Assembly: GCF_023721795.1 (NCBI RefSeq)
Contig: NZ_JAMQYE010000002.1
Span: 62,001 to 126,000 of the forward strand
DNA length: 64,000 bases
Direction of reading: 5' to 3'
Source: Zeimonas sediminis
Lineage (GTDB): Bacteria > Pseudomonadota > Gammaproteobacteria > Burkholderiales > Burkholderiaceae_E
Numbering within the stretch: the first letter of the stretch is position 1; every line of letters starts with the position of its first letter. Below are positions 11,027 through 21,712 of the stretch, piece by piece. Below the pieces are notes generated by a model. The model did no database searches and was not told the DNA's origin. It was given only the letters and a program-made list of their open reading frames with translations. A program made the position numbers and the translations under genes.

Positions 11027-12558
11027 CAGCCCCTCGCGGCGCCCGAGCGGGCCATGCGGGTCGCGACCGCGTCGCGCGCGAGCGCCTCGAGCCGCTGCCA
11101 GTCGGACGCATCGAGCTTCTCGCCGCGCTCGATGCGCGCGCACAGGTCGCCGCAGGCCTCGGCCAGCCCCGCGCAGATCGCCCGCTCGATCGCCGGGATC
11201 TCCGAGAGCGGGCAGTCGTCGAAGATGCCCTGCCCGGCCGCGTGCAGCACCGCCACCTGCTCGGCCGGGGTGAGCGGCGAATGTCGTCCCTGCTTGAGCG
11301 CCTCGCGCACCCGGCGCCCGCGCTCGATCCGCGCGCGGGTCTGCTCGTCGAGGCGGGTCGCGAAGCGCGAGAAGGCCTCGAGTTCCTCGAACTGGGCGTG
11401 GGCCAGCCGAAGCGGGCCGGCCACCGCCCGGTAGGCGGCCAGCTGTGTCTTGCCGCCCACCCGCGACACCGAGCGCCCCACGTCGACCGGCGGCAGGATC
11501 CCCTTGTGGAAGAGGTCCGGCGACACGTAGACCTGGCCGTCGGTGATCGAGATCAGGTTGGTCGGGATGTAGGCCGCGATGTCCTGCGCCTGCGTCTCGA
11601 CCACCGGCAGCGCGGTGAGCGAACCGCCGCCGAGCTCGTCGCGCAGCCGCGTCGCGCGCTCGAGCAGCCGGGCGTGCAGGTAGAAGACGTCGCCGGGGTA
11701 GGCCTCGCGGCCCGGCGGCCGGCGCAGCAGCAGCGACAGCTCGCGATAGGCGCGCGCGTGGCGGGTCAGGTCGTCGTAGACGATCAGCGCGTCCCGGCCG
11801 GCCCGCATGAAGCGCTCGGCGATCGTCGTGGCCGCGTACGGCGCGACGTACTGCAGGCCCACCGGATCCTCGCCGGCGGCGACCACCACCACGGTGTAGT
11901 CGAGCGCCCCGCCGGCGCGCAGGGACTCGATCACCGAGGCCACCGCGGTGCCGCGCTGGCCGATCGCGCAGTACACGCAGGCGACCCCGCTGCCGCGCTG
12001 GTTGAGGATCGTGTCGACCGCGATCGTGGTCTTGCCGCTCTGCCGGTCGCCGACGATCAGCTCGCGCTGGCCCCGGCCGATCGGGATCAGCGCGTCGACC
12101 ACCTTCAGCCCGGTCTGCAGCGGCTCGGTGACCGGGGCCCGGTCCATGATCGCCGGCGGCGCGGCCTCGACAGGCCGGCGGTCGTCGGCGTGCAGCGGCC
12201 CCCGGCCGTCCAGCGGTCGGCCGGTGGGATCGATGACCCGGCCCAGCAGTCGCTCGCCCACCGGCACCTCGAGCTGCCGTCCGCCTGACCGCGCGCGCGT
12301 GCCGGCCCGCAGCCCGTCGCCCGCGTCGACCAGCACCACGCCGACCTCGTCGGCCTGAAGGTCGATCGCGATGCCGCGCGCGCCGCCGTCGAACTCGACC
12401 AGCTCCTCGGACCCCAGGCCGGGCAGGCCGCGCACCCGCGCGACGTCGCCGTCGACGCGGGTCACGACGCCGGTTTCGGCGATCCGCAACGACGGCTCGA
12501 AGCTCTCGAGCGCCTGGTCGATCAGCGACTGCGTGCCGTGCGGGAAGATCGAGGACAT
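11026..12558 (-). CDS. atpA: N-ATPase alpha subunit
   Basis: A 510-residue non-catalytic nucleotide-binding subunit of F1. It has the N-terminal beta-barrel, then the P-loop GDRQSGKT within [18 protein letters not shown], and the alpha signature [14 protein letters not shown] near residue 360. The C-terminal helical domain is shorter and more divergent than in ordinary AtpA. It follows atpF in the N-ATPase order and is coupled to atpG. Confidence 0.95.
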   Translation of the reverse strand: MSSIFPHGTQSLIDQALESFEPSLRIAETGVVTRVDGDVARVRGLPGLGSEELVEFDGGARGIAIDLQADEVGVVLVDAGDGLRAGTRARSGGRQLEVPVGERLLGRVIDPTGRPLDGRGPLHADDRRPVEAAPPAIMDRAPVTEPLQTGLKVVDALIPIGRGQRELIVGDRQSGKTTIAVDTILNQRGSGVACVYCAIGQRGTAVASVIESLRAGGALDYTVVVVAAGEDPVGLQYVAPYAATTIAERFMRAGRDALIVYDDLTRHARAYRELSLLLRRPPGREAYPGDVFYLHARLLERATRLRDELGGGSLTALPVVETQAQDIAAYIPTNLISITDGQVYVSPDLFHKGILPPVDVGRSVSRVGGKTQLAAYRAVAGPLRLAHAQFEELEAFSRFATRLDEQTRARIERGRRVREALKQGRHSPLTPAEQVAVLHAAGQGIFDDCPLSEIPAIERAICAGLAEACGDLCARIERGEKLDASDWQRLEALARDAVATRMARSGAARG

Positions 12559-12582
12559 CGCCGGTTCGCCGCGCTCAGGCCG

Positions 12583-13386
12583 TCAAGCCGCGGCGCCCCG
12601 CGCCGCGCCGCCGGCGACCGGCGGCCGCGCTTCGGCGTCTCCGGCCTCGGCCAGCCGGCGCAGCAGCGCGTCCTCGACCTCGTCGAGCTGATCGGCCACC
12701 GACCAGCCTATCCGCCGCCCCGCCCGGTCGATCTCGATGCCGCAGACGAGTGCCGGATCGGTCTCGAAGACCGTGTCGACGTCGCCGCCGACGAGCTCGC
12801 GCAATGCCTCGAGGACTCGCTGCCGGTCGGCGGCCGCAAGGGGGAAGCCGGTTGCCACGGTCACCGGCCCGGCCCCGTCGGCGAAGGCCGCACGCCGCTC
12901 GCCGTCTAGCGCCGCCAGCTTGCCGAGGAACACGCCGATCGCACGCGACTCGAGCCCGGCGTCGGCCACGTCGGCCAGGCACCGGCGGGCGATCGCCTGC
13001 GCCGACACCGCGATCTCCTGCCTCAGCGCCTGGCGGATCGCCTGCCGCTCGCGCGCGAGCTCCTCGCGCCAGGCCGACTCGGTGCGCGCGATGTCCTCGC
13101 GCGCAGCCTGCATCAGCCGCTCGCGCTCGGCGGCCGCATCGTCGCGCGCCTGCGCGGCCAGCGCCTCGCGCTCGCGCTCGAACCCCCGAAGCCTGTCCTC
13201 GTAGTCTCGAGCCGTCCGGCCGGCGGCAGCCTCGCGCTCGGCCGCCTCGGACAGCCGGCCCGCGATCCGCGCCTCGCGGCGCTCGATCGCGGCGACCACC
13301 GGCCCGTACAGGAACTTCTTCAGAAGGAAGACCAGGACCAGGAAGTTGACCGCCTGCGCCGCCACGGTCAGCCAGTCGATCTGCAT
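12583..13386 (-). CDS. atpF: N-ATPase b subunit with fused delta-like C-terminus
   Basis: 267 residues, against about 156 for a normal b subunit. The N-terminus is one membrane helix (QAVNFLVLVFLLKKFLYGPVV), then a long charged coiled coil to about residue 150 forms the peripheral stalk. Residues from about 165 to 255 resemble the delta/OSCP C-terminal domain (TVATGFPLAAADR and FETDPALVCGIEIDR). There is no separate delta gene in the operon, so this fusion supplies it, as in other N-ATPases. Start ATG 13386 lies 2 bases after the atpE stop. Confidence 0.92.
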   Translation of the reverse strand: MQIDWLTVAAQAVNFLVLVFLLKKFLYGPVVAAIERREARIAGRLSEAAEREAAAGRTARDYEDRLRGFEREREALAAQARDDAAAERERLMQAAREDIARTESAWREELARERQAIRQALRQEIAVSAQAIARRCLADVADAGLESRAIGVFLGKLAALDGERRAAFADGAGPVTVATGFPLAAADRQRVLEALRELVGGDVDTVFETDPALVCGIEIDRAGRRIGWSVADQLDEVEDALLRRLAEAGDAEARPPVAGGAARGAAA

Positions 13387-13388
13387 GC

Positions 13389-13667
13389 TCAGCCTCCGCC
13401 GGCCTGGACGAAGTGGTTCCAGAACGGGTTGGCGAAGACCAGGATCATCGCCAGCACGAAGCAGTAGATCGCGGTCGACTCGATCATCGCCAGGCCCACG
13501 AACAGCGTGCGGGTGATCGTCGCGCTCTCGTCGGGCTGCTGTGCGATCGCGGCCAGCGCCTGGGCCACCGCGCGCGCCTCGCCGAAGGCCGGCCCCAGCG
13601 AACCGACGGCGAGCGTGAGCCCCGCGGTGACGATCGAAACCATGCCGATGAGAGAAAGACTGTCCAT
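13389..13667 (-). CDS. atpE: N-ATPase c subunit
   Basis: A 92-residue two-helix rotor-ring subunit. Helix 1 contains GSLGPAFGEARAVAQ with Glu30, and helix 2 contains AMIESTAIY with the ion-carrying Glu63 followed by Ser64, Thr65 and Tyr68. Glu30 sits where Na+-binding c subunits have Gln, so the site has two carboxylates, which is typical of N-ATPases. A GGGGAA Shine-Dalgarno precedes ATG 13667. It lies between atpB and atpF, the expected place. Confidence 0.95.
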   Translation of the reverse strand: MDSLSLIGMVSIVTAGLTLAVGSLGPAFGEARAVAQALAAIAQQPDESATITRTLFVGLAMIESTAIYCFVLAMILVFANPFWNHFVQAGGG

Positions 13668-13693
13668 TCCGGGTTCCCCTTTGCCGTTCCTGT

Positions 13694-14443
13694 TCACCGG
13701 CCCCGATCGTTCGCCTCGCGTTCCCGCGAGCCCGCGGAACCGGAGCCGCCCCGGCTTGCGCCGCCCGAAGCCGCCGATGCCGCCGATGCCGCCGAAGCAA
13801 TGTAGACCATCGCGAGCACCGCGAAGATGTAGGCCTGGATCATCCCGGTGAGCAGGCCCAGCAACTGCATGACCACCGGGAAGAAGAACGGCACCAGCGA
13901 GAGCAGGATGCCGGCCAGCACCGTGCCGCTCATGATGTTGCCGTACAGGCGAACCGCCAGCGCCACCGTACGCGAGATCTCGCCGATCAGGTTGAACGGC
14001 AGCATCAGCGGCGTGGGCCTCAGGTAGTGCCGGAGGTAGCCGAGCGCGCCCTGCTGCGCGACGCCGAACACCGGCACCGCCACCAGCACGCACAAGGCGA
14101 GCGCGGTCGTGGTCGACAGCGAGCCGGTCGGAGGCCGGAAGCCCGGCACCACCGCCAGCAGGTTCGACGCGGCGATGAACAGGAACAGGGTGCCCACGAA
14201 CGGCAGGTAGGCGCCCGGGTCCTGTCGGCTCACTTGCGCGATCTGGTCGCGGATGCCGGTGACCAGCACCTCGAGCACGTGCTGCCAGCGCGAGGGCTCG
14301 GGCCCGTCGGTCAGCCGGCGCGTGACCAGCCACGACAGCACGACCAGCAGGGCCATCACCAGCCAGGTGAACGCGATCGTCGCGTTGACCGGGAACGGCC
14401 CCCAGTGCCAGAGGACCCAGGCGTCGGGCGTGATCGCGATCAT
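13694..14443 (-). CDS. atpB: N-ATPase a subunit
   Basis: A 249-residue membrane stator of Fo. The essential Arg lies in ISRTVALAVRLYGNIMSG (RLYGNxxSG is the family hallmark), and GMIQAYIFAVLAMVYIA forms the last helix. A tail of about 32 residues follows (SAASAASAASGG, then SREREANDRGR), low-complexity and encoded by a near-repeat of a 9-base unit. Ordinary a subunits end soon after the last helix, so the tail is unusual. The start overlaps the atpR stop (ATGA at 14440-14443). Confidence 0.93.
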   Translation of the reverse strand: MIAITPDAWVLWHWGPFPVNATIAFTWLVMALLVVLSWLVTRRLTDGPEPSRWQHVLEVLVTGIRDQIAQVSRQDPGAYLPFVGTLFLFIAASNLLAVVPGFRPPTGSLSTTTALALCVLVAVPVFGVAQQGALGYLRHYLRPTPLMLPFNLIGEISRTVALAVRLYGNIMSGTVLAGILLSLVPFFFPVVMQLLGLLTGMIQAYIFAVLAMVYIASAASAASAASGGASRGGSGSAGSREREANDRGR

Positions 14444-14775
14444 CGCTCCCCGCCTTGCCGGCTCGCGGCGTCCGCCGGACGCGCGGCGTCTTCGCGACGC
14501 GCGCGCGCGAGCAGCGCGGTGCGCGCGACCAGGAAACCGCCGAGCGCGGCGACCAGCCCCTGCCACCCGGCCCACCGGCCCACCGCCCAGAACACGGCGA
14601 CCGCGAGCAGCGTGCGCGCGAACAGGCTGGCCAGCATCAGCAGCGCCGGTCGCCGGGCACTCGCCAGCGCGTTCACGGTGAGGCGCAGCCCCGCGAAGAA
14701 CGCGAGGCCCAGCAGGCCGCCGGCCAGCGCGCCGACCAGCCAGGCTGCGACGCCCGCTCCCTGACCGTCAGTCAT
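14440..14775 (-). CDS. atpR: N-ATPase accessory membrane protein AtpR
   Basis: A 111-residue protein with about three hydrophobic segments (residues 9-33, 43-66 and 68-88) and an Arg/Ala-rich tail. This gene, between atpQ and atpB, is diagnostic of N-ATPase operons. AtpR is thought to assist ring assembly or to interact with c through a membrane Arg. Arg residues in GLRLTVNAL and LFARTLLAV fit that idea. It is coupled to atpQ by ATGA at 14772-14775. Confidence 0.88.
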   Translation of the reverse strand: MTDGQGAGVAAWLVGALAGGLLGLAFFAGLRLTVNALASARRPALLMLASLFARTLLAVAVFWAVGRWAGWQGLVAALGGFLVARTALLARARREDAARPADAASRQGGER

Positions 14776-15162
14776 CGGTCCTCATCGCTCCCCGCTTGCC
14801 TTGCCCCGGTTTCCTCGTCGCTCGCGCCTTCCGCGCTCTCCTGCCGCACCCAGCGCCACGCGTTGAAACTGCCCAGCGCCGCGCCGGCGAAGAGCAGCGT
14901 CAGCGTCCACGACACCCGCCCCGACGGCCAGCTGCGGTCGAGCCACAGCCCCGCGGCGACCCCGATCAGCGTGGGCACCGCAATCGACCAGCCCACCAGG
15001 CCGATCATACCGAGCGAGAACCACACGCTGGCGCCCTTGCGCCCGCGGGCCCGCAGCTTGCGCGCGGCGCGACGGCCCACGCGATCGGCGAGCGCGGGAC
15101 GCGGCGCTCCGGCGGCGGGGCCGTCGTCGGCGGGGCTCCCCGCGCCCGACTCTTGCGGCAAC

Positions 15163-15170
<8 letters not shown>
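14772..15170 (-). CDS. atpQ: N-ATPase accessory membrane protein AtpQ (AtpI/AtpZ-like)
   Basis: 132 residues. The N-terminal 45 are Ala/Pro/Arg-rich and soluble. Two helices follow (about residues 50-75 and 85-103), with the family phrase GLWLDRSWPSGRVSWTLTLLFAGAALG. The family (AtpZ/AtpI type) helps c-ring assembly or Mg2+ handling in F-ATPases, while the exact role of AtpQ is not settled. It overlaps atpC by 8 bases. Confidence 0.87.
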
Positions 15171-17117
<1,947 letters not shown>

Positions 17118-17130
17118 AGCCGAAGCGCAT

Positions 17131-17167
17131 AGCAAAACGCCCCGACTCGTTTCCGAATCGGGGCGTT
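17131..17167 (-). terminator. Intrinsic terminator of the tRNA-Ala/tRNA-Glu unit
   Basis: On the minus strand, AACGCCCC plus GATTCG pairs with CGAGTC plus GGGGCGTT (one G-U pair), closed by a GAAA tetraloop, and TTTTGCT follows. It starts about 10 bases after the tRNA-Glu 3' end. This is the clearest intrinsic terminator in the window, with a GNRA loop and a T-run. Confidence 0.8.
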
Positions 17168-17176
17168 GCTCGAATC

Positions 17177-17252
17177 TGGCGTCCCGTAGGGGATTCGAAC
17201 CCCTGTTACAACCGTGAAAGGGTCGTGTCCTAGGCCTCTAGACGAACGGGAC
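17177..17252 (-). tRNA. tRNA-Glu (UUC anticodon)
   Basis: 76 bases including an encoded CCA. The acceptor GTCCCGT pairs with ACGGGAC, discriminator G. The D-arm region is TCGTCTAGAGGCCTAGGACA. The anticodon loop in CCCTTTCACGG gives TTC, and the T-arm contains GGTTCGAATCC. It is cotranscribed with tRNA-Ala 14 bases upstream. Confidence 0.95.
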
Positions 17253-17266
17253 TTTCACTTTTCCGG

Positions 17267-17342
<76 letters not shown>

Positions 17343-17356
17343 CCGGCAAGACCGAA

Positions 17357-17385
17357 ACTATAGCAGGCGCCATGATGCAGTGCAA
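17357..17385 (-). promoter_or_regulatory. Sigma70-type promoter of the tRNA-Ala/tRNA-Glu unit
   Basis: The -35 is TTGCAC (17380-17385), the spacer is 17 bases, and the -10 is TATAGT (17357-17362), 14 bases before the tRNA-Ala 5' end. Spacing and both hexamers fit a strong stable-RNA promoter. It is back to back with folD on the other strand. Confidence 0.7.
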
Positions 17386-17404
17386 GTCGAGGCGCCGAAC
17401 CCCG

Positions 17405-17413
17405 TGCTAGCAT
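17405..17413 (+). promoter_or_regulatory. Extended -10 element upstream of folD
   Basis: GTGCTAGCAT contains TG-N-TAGCAT, an extended -10, ending 29 bases before the folD ATG at 17443. No good -35 is visible, which is acceptable for an extended -10 promoter. Confidence 0.45.
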
Positions 17414-17442
17414 CGATCGAACCCCCTGCCGGAGCTACCCGA

Positions 17443-18306
17443 ATGACCGCCAGAATCCTCGATGGCACCGCCCTGTCCCGCACGATCCGCGCCGAGGTCG
17501 CCGAGCGCGCCGCCGCGCTCACCGCCCGCGGCACCCGCCCGGGGCTCGCGGTGATCCTCGTCGGCGACTCGCCTGCCTCGGCCGTCTACGTGCGCAACAA
17601 GATCCGCGCGTGCACCGAGGCCGACATCCACTCCGTGTTCGATCACCTGCCCGCCGACACGACCGAGGCCGCCCTGCTGGCGCGGATCCGCGAGCTGAAC
17701 GCGGATCCGGCGGTGCACGGCATCCTGGTGCAACTGCCGCTGCCGCCGCACATCGACGAGCGCCTGGTCATCGAGGCGATCTCGCCGGCCAAGGACGTCG
17801 ACGGCTTCCACCTGCACAACGCGGGAGCGCTGCTGACCGGCTCGCCGCTGTTCCGCCCCTGCACGCCCTACGGCGTGATGAAGCTGCTCGAGCACGCGGG
17901 CGCGCAGCTCGACGGCGCGGAGGCCGTGATCGTGGGCCGCAGCAACATCGTCGGCAAGCCGCAGGCGCTGATGCTGATGCAGGAAGGCGCCACCGTCACG
18001 ATCTGCCACAGCCGCACCCGCGACCTCGCCTTCCACACCCGCCGCGCCGACATCCTGGTGGCGGCGGTGGGCCGGCCGAAGATGATCACCGGCGACATGA
18101 TCAAGCCGGGCGCGATCGTGATCGACGTCGGCATCAACCGGATCGAGGAAGGGCCCGACGCGGGCAAGCTGTGCGGGGACGTGGACTTCGCTTCGGCGGT
18201 CGAGGTGGCCGGGGCGATCACGCCGGTGCCGGGGGGCGTGGGGCCGATGACGATCGCGATGCTGCTCGTGAACACGGTGGAGGCGGCGCGGCGCTTCGCG
18301 GGCTGA
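17443..18306 (+). CDS. folD: Bifunctional methylene-THF dehydrogenase/cyclohydrolase FolD
   Basis: A 287-residue cytosolic enzyme that interconverts 5,10-methylene-THF and 10-formyl-THF using NADP. The signature [20 protein letters not shown] contains the catalytic Lys in [18 protein letters not shown] and KDVDGFH follow, then the Rossmann motif GRSNIVGKP and the C-terminal signature [14 protein letters not shown]. The start is ATG 17443, with GGAG at 17431-17434, rather than an upstream in-frame ATG at 17380. Confidence 0.96.
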   Translation: MTARILDGTALSRTIRAEVAERAAALTARGTRPGLAVILVGDSPASAVYVRNKIRACTEADIHSVFDHLPADTTEAALLARIRELNADPAVHGILVQLPLPPHIDERLVIEAISPAKDVDGFHLHNAGALLTGSPLFRPCTPYGVMKLLEHAGAQLDGAEAVIVGRSNIVGKPQALMLMQEGATVTICHSRTRDLAFHTRRADILVAAVGRPKMITGDMIKPGAIVIDVGINRIEEGPDAGKLCGDVDFASAVEVAGAITPVPGGVGPMTIAMLLVNTVEAARRFAG

Positions 18307-18310
18307 CCGG

Positions 18311-18605
18311 CGGGCGGCGCTTCGCGGTCTTGACCTGCGATCGGGTTGCGCGGGCGGACGGAGGAGGCCAGATCCTCGCGCGCGGACGCGCTGTCCTCGC
18401 GGAAACGCTCGGTCGCGCTACGCCGAGCCCGGACCGTCGACCCCAACTCACCGGCCCTGCGGGCCGGCTCGGACAGGGGTCGACTTGCGCTTCGCGCATC
18501 CGGTCTCGGCGGCGCTCTCTCGCCAGCGCCCACGCGCGCGAGGATCTGGCCTCTCCCGTCCGCCTCGATGCGTTGCGGCGGGCCAAGACCGCGAAGCGCC
18601 GCCCG
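18311..18605. repeat. Long intergenic hairpin element (copy 1)
   Basis: The 436-base spacer between folD and the oligopeptidase gene is dominated by this nested inverted repeat. Perfect 22-base outer arms (18311-18332 with 18584-18605) are followed by a perfect 21-base second pair (18364-18384 with 18533-18553). A 9-base inner stem (18436-18444 with 18476-18484) encloses the hairpin CCGGCCC-TGC-GGGCCGG. The central 43 bases (18439-18481) match the cores of the two elements between mog and relA at about 74% identity, with changes that preserve pairing. No protein gene is supported here. Bases 18606-18742 hold only the oligopeptidase leader. Confidence 0.8.
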
Positions 18606-18742
18606 ACGGTCCGCCGCAGGGGCTTGAGAGCTTGCCGCGCCGTCCCGACGTAAGCTTTCGAACCATCACGAGCCTCAACCTTCTCACCCGCGCGGCTCAC
18701 GCCGAGTCCGTGCCGCGCACACCGACTCACGAACGACCGACC

Positions 18743-20935
18743 ATGACCGACACGACCACCAAGCCTGCCGTAACGACGAGCGCTGCCGACTCGCAAACCG
18801 CCTCCGACAACCCGCTGCTCGACTTCTCCGGGCTGCCGCGCTTCTCGGCCTTCGATCCGAAGCATGTCGGCCCTGCGCTCGACGTGCTGATCGCGCAGGC
18901 GCGCGAGGCGCTGGAGAAGGTCACGCAGGACGCGGTGCCGCTCACCTGGGACGAGTTCGTCGAGCCGCTGGACGACGCGACCGAGCGGCTCGGGCGCGCT
19001 TGGGGCATCGTCGGGCACCTGAATTCGGTCGCCGATTCGCCGGCGCTGCGCGAGGCCTTCAACGCGAACCTGCCGCGGATCACGCAGTTCTGGACCGAGC
19101 TGTCGCAGCACGAGGGGCTGTTCGCGCGCTACAAGGCCTTCGCGGCGCAGCCCGCCTTCGCCGCGCTCTCCGCGCCGCGCCGGCGCACCGTGGAGAACGC
19201 GCTGCGCGACTTCCGGCTCGGCGGCGCCGAGCTGAAGTCGCCGGCGCGCGAGCGCTTCGCCGAGATCCAGGACCGCCACGCCGCGCTGTCGCAGCGCTTC
19301 TCCGAGAACGTGCTCGACGCCACGAACGCCTTCGCGCTGTACGTGGACGACGAGGCCCGGCTCGACGGACTGCACGCCGACGCGATCGAGGCCGCCCGCG
19401 AGGCCGCGCAGGCCGACGGCCGCGAGGGCTGGAAGTTCACGCTGCAGTTCCCGTCCTACCTGCCGGTCATGCAGTACGCGAACGACCGCGCGCTTCGCGA
19501 GGCGATGTACCGCGCCTACTCGACCCGCGCGTCGGCCGAGGCGGTCGCGCCCGAGGATGCCGGCAAGCGCAACGCGCTGGACAACGCGCCGGTGATCGAC
19601 GAGCTGCTGGCCCTGCGCCGCGAGGAGGCCGGGCTGCTCGGCTACCGCAACTACGCCGAGGTGTCGCTGGTGCCGAAGATGGCCGAGTCTCCGGAACAGG
19701 TCGCCGGCTTCCTGCGCGACCTGGCCGCCCGCGCCCGGCCCTTCGCCGAGCGCGACCTGAAGGAGCTGCGCGAGTTCGCGGCCGCCGAGCTGGGGCTGGC
19801 CGAGCTCGCCCCCTGGGACATGGCCTGGGCCAGCGAAAGGCTCAAGGAGGCCCGCTATTCGTTTTCCGACCAGCAGGTCAAGCAGTACTTCCAGCTGCCG
19901 CGGGTGCTCGACGGGCTGTTCGGCCTGGTCGGCCGGATGTTCTCGGTGTCGATCCGGCCCGACCAGACCGAGGTCTGGCATCCCGACGTGCGCTTCTTCC
20001 GGATCGAGCGCGACGGCGAACTGGTCGGCCAGTTCTGGCTCGACCTGTACGCGCGCGCCTCGAAGCGCCCCGGCGCCTGGATGGACGACGCGCGCGGCCG
20101 CCGGCGGCACGCCGGCTCGCTGCAGACGCCGGCCGCCTACCTGGTCTGCAACTTCCAGCCGCCGGTCGGCAAGCGCCCCGCGCTGCTGACCCACGACGAC
20201 GTGACCACACTGTTCCACGAGTTCGGCCACGGCTTGCACCACCTGCTGACCCGGATCGAGGACGCGGGCGTGTCGGGCATCTCCGGCGTCGAGTGGGACG
20301 CGGTCGAGCTGCCCAGCCAGTTCATGGAGAACTTCTGCTGGGAGTGGGACAACGTGCGCGCGATGACCGCCCACGTCGACACCGGCGAGCCGCTGCCGCG
20401 CGAGCTCTTCGACCGGATGCTGGCGGCGCGGAACTTCCAGAGCGGCATGCAGACGCTGCGCCAGATCGAGTTCTCGCTGTTCGACATGCGGCTGCACGCC
20501 GAGTACGACCCGGCCGCGCCGGGCACATCGGCAGGCGGCGAGGCGCCCGCGCCCGGCGCAGCCGTGCAGGCCCTGCTCGACGAGGTGCGCCGAGAGGTGG
20601 CGGTGGTGATCCCGCCGGCCTGGAACCGCTTCCAGAACAGCTTCTCGCACATCTTCGCAGGCGGCTACTCGGCCGGCTACTACAGCTACAAGTGGGCCGA
20701 GGTGCTGTCGGCCGACGCCTACGCTGCCTTCGAGGAGGCGATGGCGATGCCGGATCCGGCCGCGGCGGTAGCCGAGACCGGCCGCCGTTTCCTGGCCGAG
20801 ATCCTGTCGGTGGGCGGCAGCCGACCGGCCATCGACTCTTTCCGCGCGTTCAGGGGGCGCGACCCGCAGATCGACGCGCTGCTGCGCCACAATGGAATGG
20901 TCGAGGCCTCCGACCTGGAACCCTCCCATGCCTGA
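18743..20935 (+). CDS. prlC: Oligopeptidase A, M3 family metallopeptidase
   Basis: A 730-residue cytoplasmic zinc oligopeptidase that degrades signal-peptide fragments and short peptides. The zinc site HEFGH lies in TLFHEFGHGLHHLL near residue 492, and the downstream Glu region is VEWDAVELPSQFMEN. The C-terminal substrate loop is FSHIFAGGYSAGYYSYKWAE. The start ATG 18743 gives the normal length; the open frame upstream runs through the hairpin element and is rejected. The end overlaps the next gene by 8 bases. Confidence 0.94.
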   Translation: MTDTTTKPAVTTSAADSQTASDNPLLDFSGLPRFSAFDPKHVGPALDVLIAQAREALEKVTQDAVPLTWDEFVEPLDDATERLGRAWGIVGHLNSVADSPALREAFNANLPRITQFWTELSQHEGLFARYKAFAAQPAFAALSAPRRRTVENALRDFRLGGAELKSPARERFAEIQDRHAALSQRFSENVLDATNAFALYVDDEARLDGLHADAIEAAREAAQADGREGWKFTLQFPSYLPVMQYANDRALREAMYRAYSTRASAEAVAPEDAGKRNALDNAPVIDELLALRREEAGLLGYRNYAEVSLVPKMAESPEQVAGFLRDLAARARPFAERDLKELREFAAAELGLAELAPWDMAWASERLKEARYSFSDQQVKQYFQLPRVLDGLFGLVGRMFSVSIRPDQTEVWHPDVRFFRIERDGELVGQFWLDLYARASKRPGAWMDDARGRRRHAGSLQTPAAYLVCNFQPPVGKRPALLTHDDVTTLFHEFGHGLHHLLTRIEDAGVSGISGVEWDAVELPSQFMENFCWEWDNVRAMTAHVDTGEPLPRELFDRMLAARNFQSGMQTLRQIEFSLFDMRLHAEYDPAAPGTSAGGEAPAPGAAVQALLDEVRREVAVVIPPAWNRFQNSFSHIFAGGYSAGYYSYKWAEVLSADAYAAFEEAMAMPDPAAAVAETGRRFLAEILSVGGSRPAIDSFRAFRGRDPQIDALLRHNGMVEASDLEPSHA

Positions 20936-21680
20936 ACCCTGCAGCAGCGGGCGGCCTGCCGGCCGCACCCTTGCCTCCCGGCCCGCGATCGCCGGCGCCG
21001 CGATCGCGCTGGCCTTAGCCGCCGCCCTGCCCACTGCGGCCTTCGCCCAGTACAAGTGGGTCGGCGCCGACGGCACGGTCACCTACGGCGATCGCCCGCC
21101 GCCGGGCGCGCGCATGCTCGGCCAGCCCGGCGCGAGCGCCGGCGCGCGACCGGAGGCCGCAGCCTCCGCCGGACAGCGAAGCGCCGCGGCCCTGCCCTAC
21201 GAACTTCGCACCGCCTCGCAGCGGCATCCGGTGACGCTGTACGTGGCAGCCGACTGCCAGCCCTGCGAGCAGGCGCGCCAGCACCTCGTTCGCCGCGGCA
21301 TTCCGCACCAGGCCCGCGAGGTCCGCACGCAGCGCGACGCCGACGCATTCACCGCGCTGGGCTTCGCGTCGCTGTCCTTTCCCGCCGTGTCGATCGGCCG
21401 CGACCGCCTGGTCGGGTTCGAGCCCGCCGGCTGGGACCGCATGCTCGATGCTGCCGGCTACCCGAAGGAATCGAAGCTGCCGCGCGACTGGCAGCTCGCC
21501 GGCCCCGAGCCGCTCACCCAGCCCGAGCCCGCGGTCGTGACGCTTCAGGCCGGTCCGCCAGGGGCGGCCGGCAACGCGCCCGAGTCCGCCGCGCCCGTCG
21601 CGTCCGCCGCGCCGGTCCCGCGAGAGCGCCGGCGAGCCGCGGCGTCCGAACCCGAGCCGGCGCCCTCGATCCGTTTCTGA
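20928..21680 (+). CDS. DUF4124 domain and glutaredoxin-like protein, secreted
   Basis: 250 residues. An N-terminal signal peptide ends near residue 40 (AALPTAAFAQ). A DUF4124 segment follows (YKWVGADGTVTYGDRPPPGA). Residues about 95-170 resemble a glutaredoxin fold: VTLYVAADCQPCEQARQHLVRRGI has a CxxC (CQPC) at the expected place, and FPAVSIGRDRLVGF is the cis-Pro region. The C-terminal 60 residues are Pro/Ala-rich. Its likely role is periplasmic thiol-disulfide chemistry or envelope binding; the substrate is unknown. It overlaps the oligopeptidase stop. Confidence 0.82.
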   Translation: MPEPCSSGRPAGRTLASRPAIAGAAIALALAAALPTAAFAQYKWVGADGTVTYGDRPPPGARMLGQPGASAGARPEAAASAGQRSAAALPYELRTASQRHPVTLYVAADCQPCEQARQHLVRRGIPHQAREVRTQRDADAFTALGFASLSFPAVSIGRDRLVGFEPAGWDRMLDAAGYPKESKLPRDWQLAGPEPLTQPEPAVVTLQAGPPGAAGNAPESAAPVASAAPVPRERRRAAASEPEPAPSIRF

Positions 21681-21709
21681 GCGGCGGGCGCCACCCGCGC
21701 CCGCGCCGC
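21681..21709. terminator. Hairpin between convergent genes
   Basis: GCGGC-GGGCGC pairs with GCGCCC-gc-GCCGC (two-base bulge) around a 5-base loop, filling the 32-base gap between the glutaredoxin-like gene and ackA. It could act on both strands. No T-run is present. Confidence 0.4.
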
Positions 21710-21712
21710 CGA

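Noticed and set aside
18485-18742. Extended N-terminus of the oligopeptidase running back through the hairpin element
   Set aside because: The translation is low-complexity and arises from the inverted repeat. The family N-terminus begins at ATG 18743.
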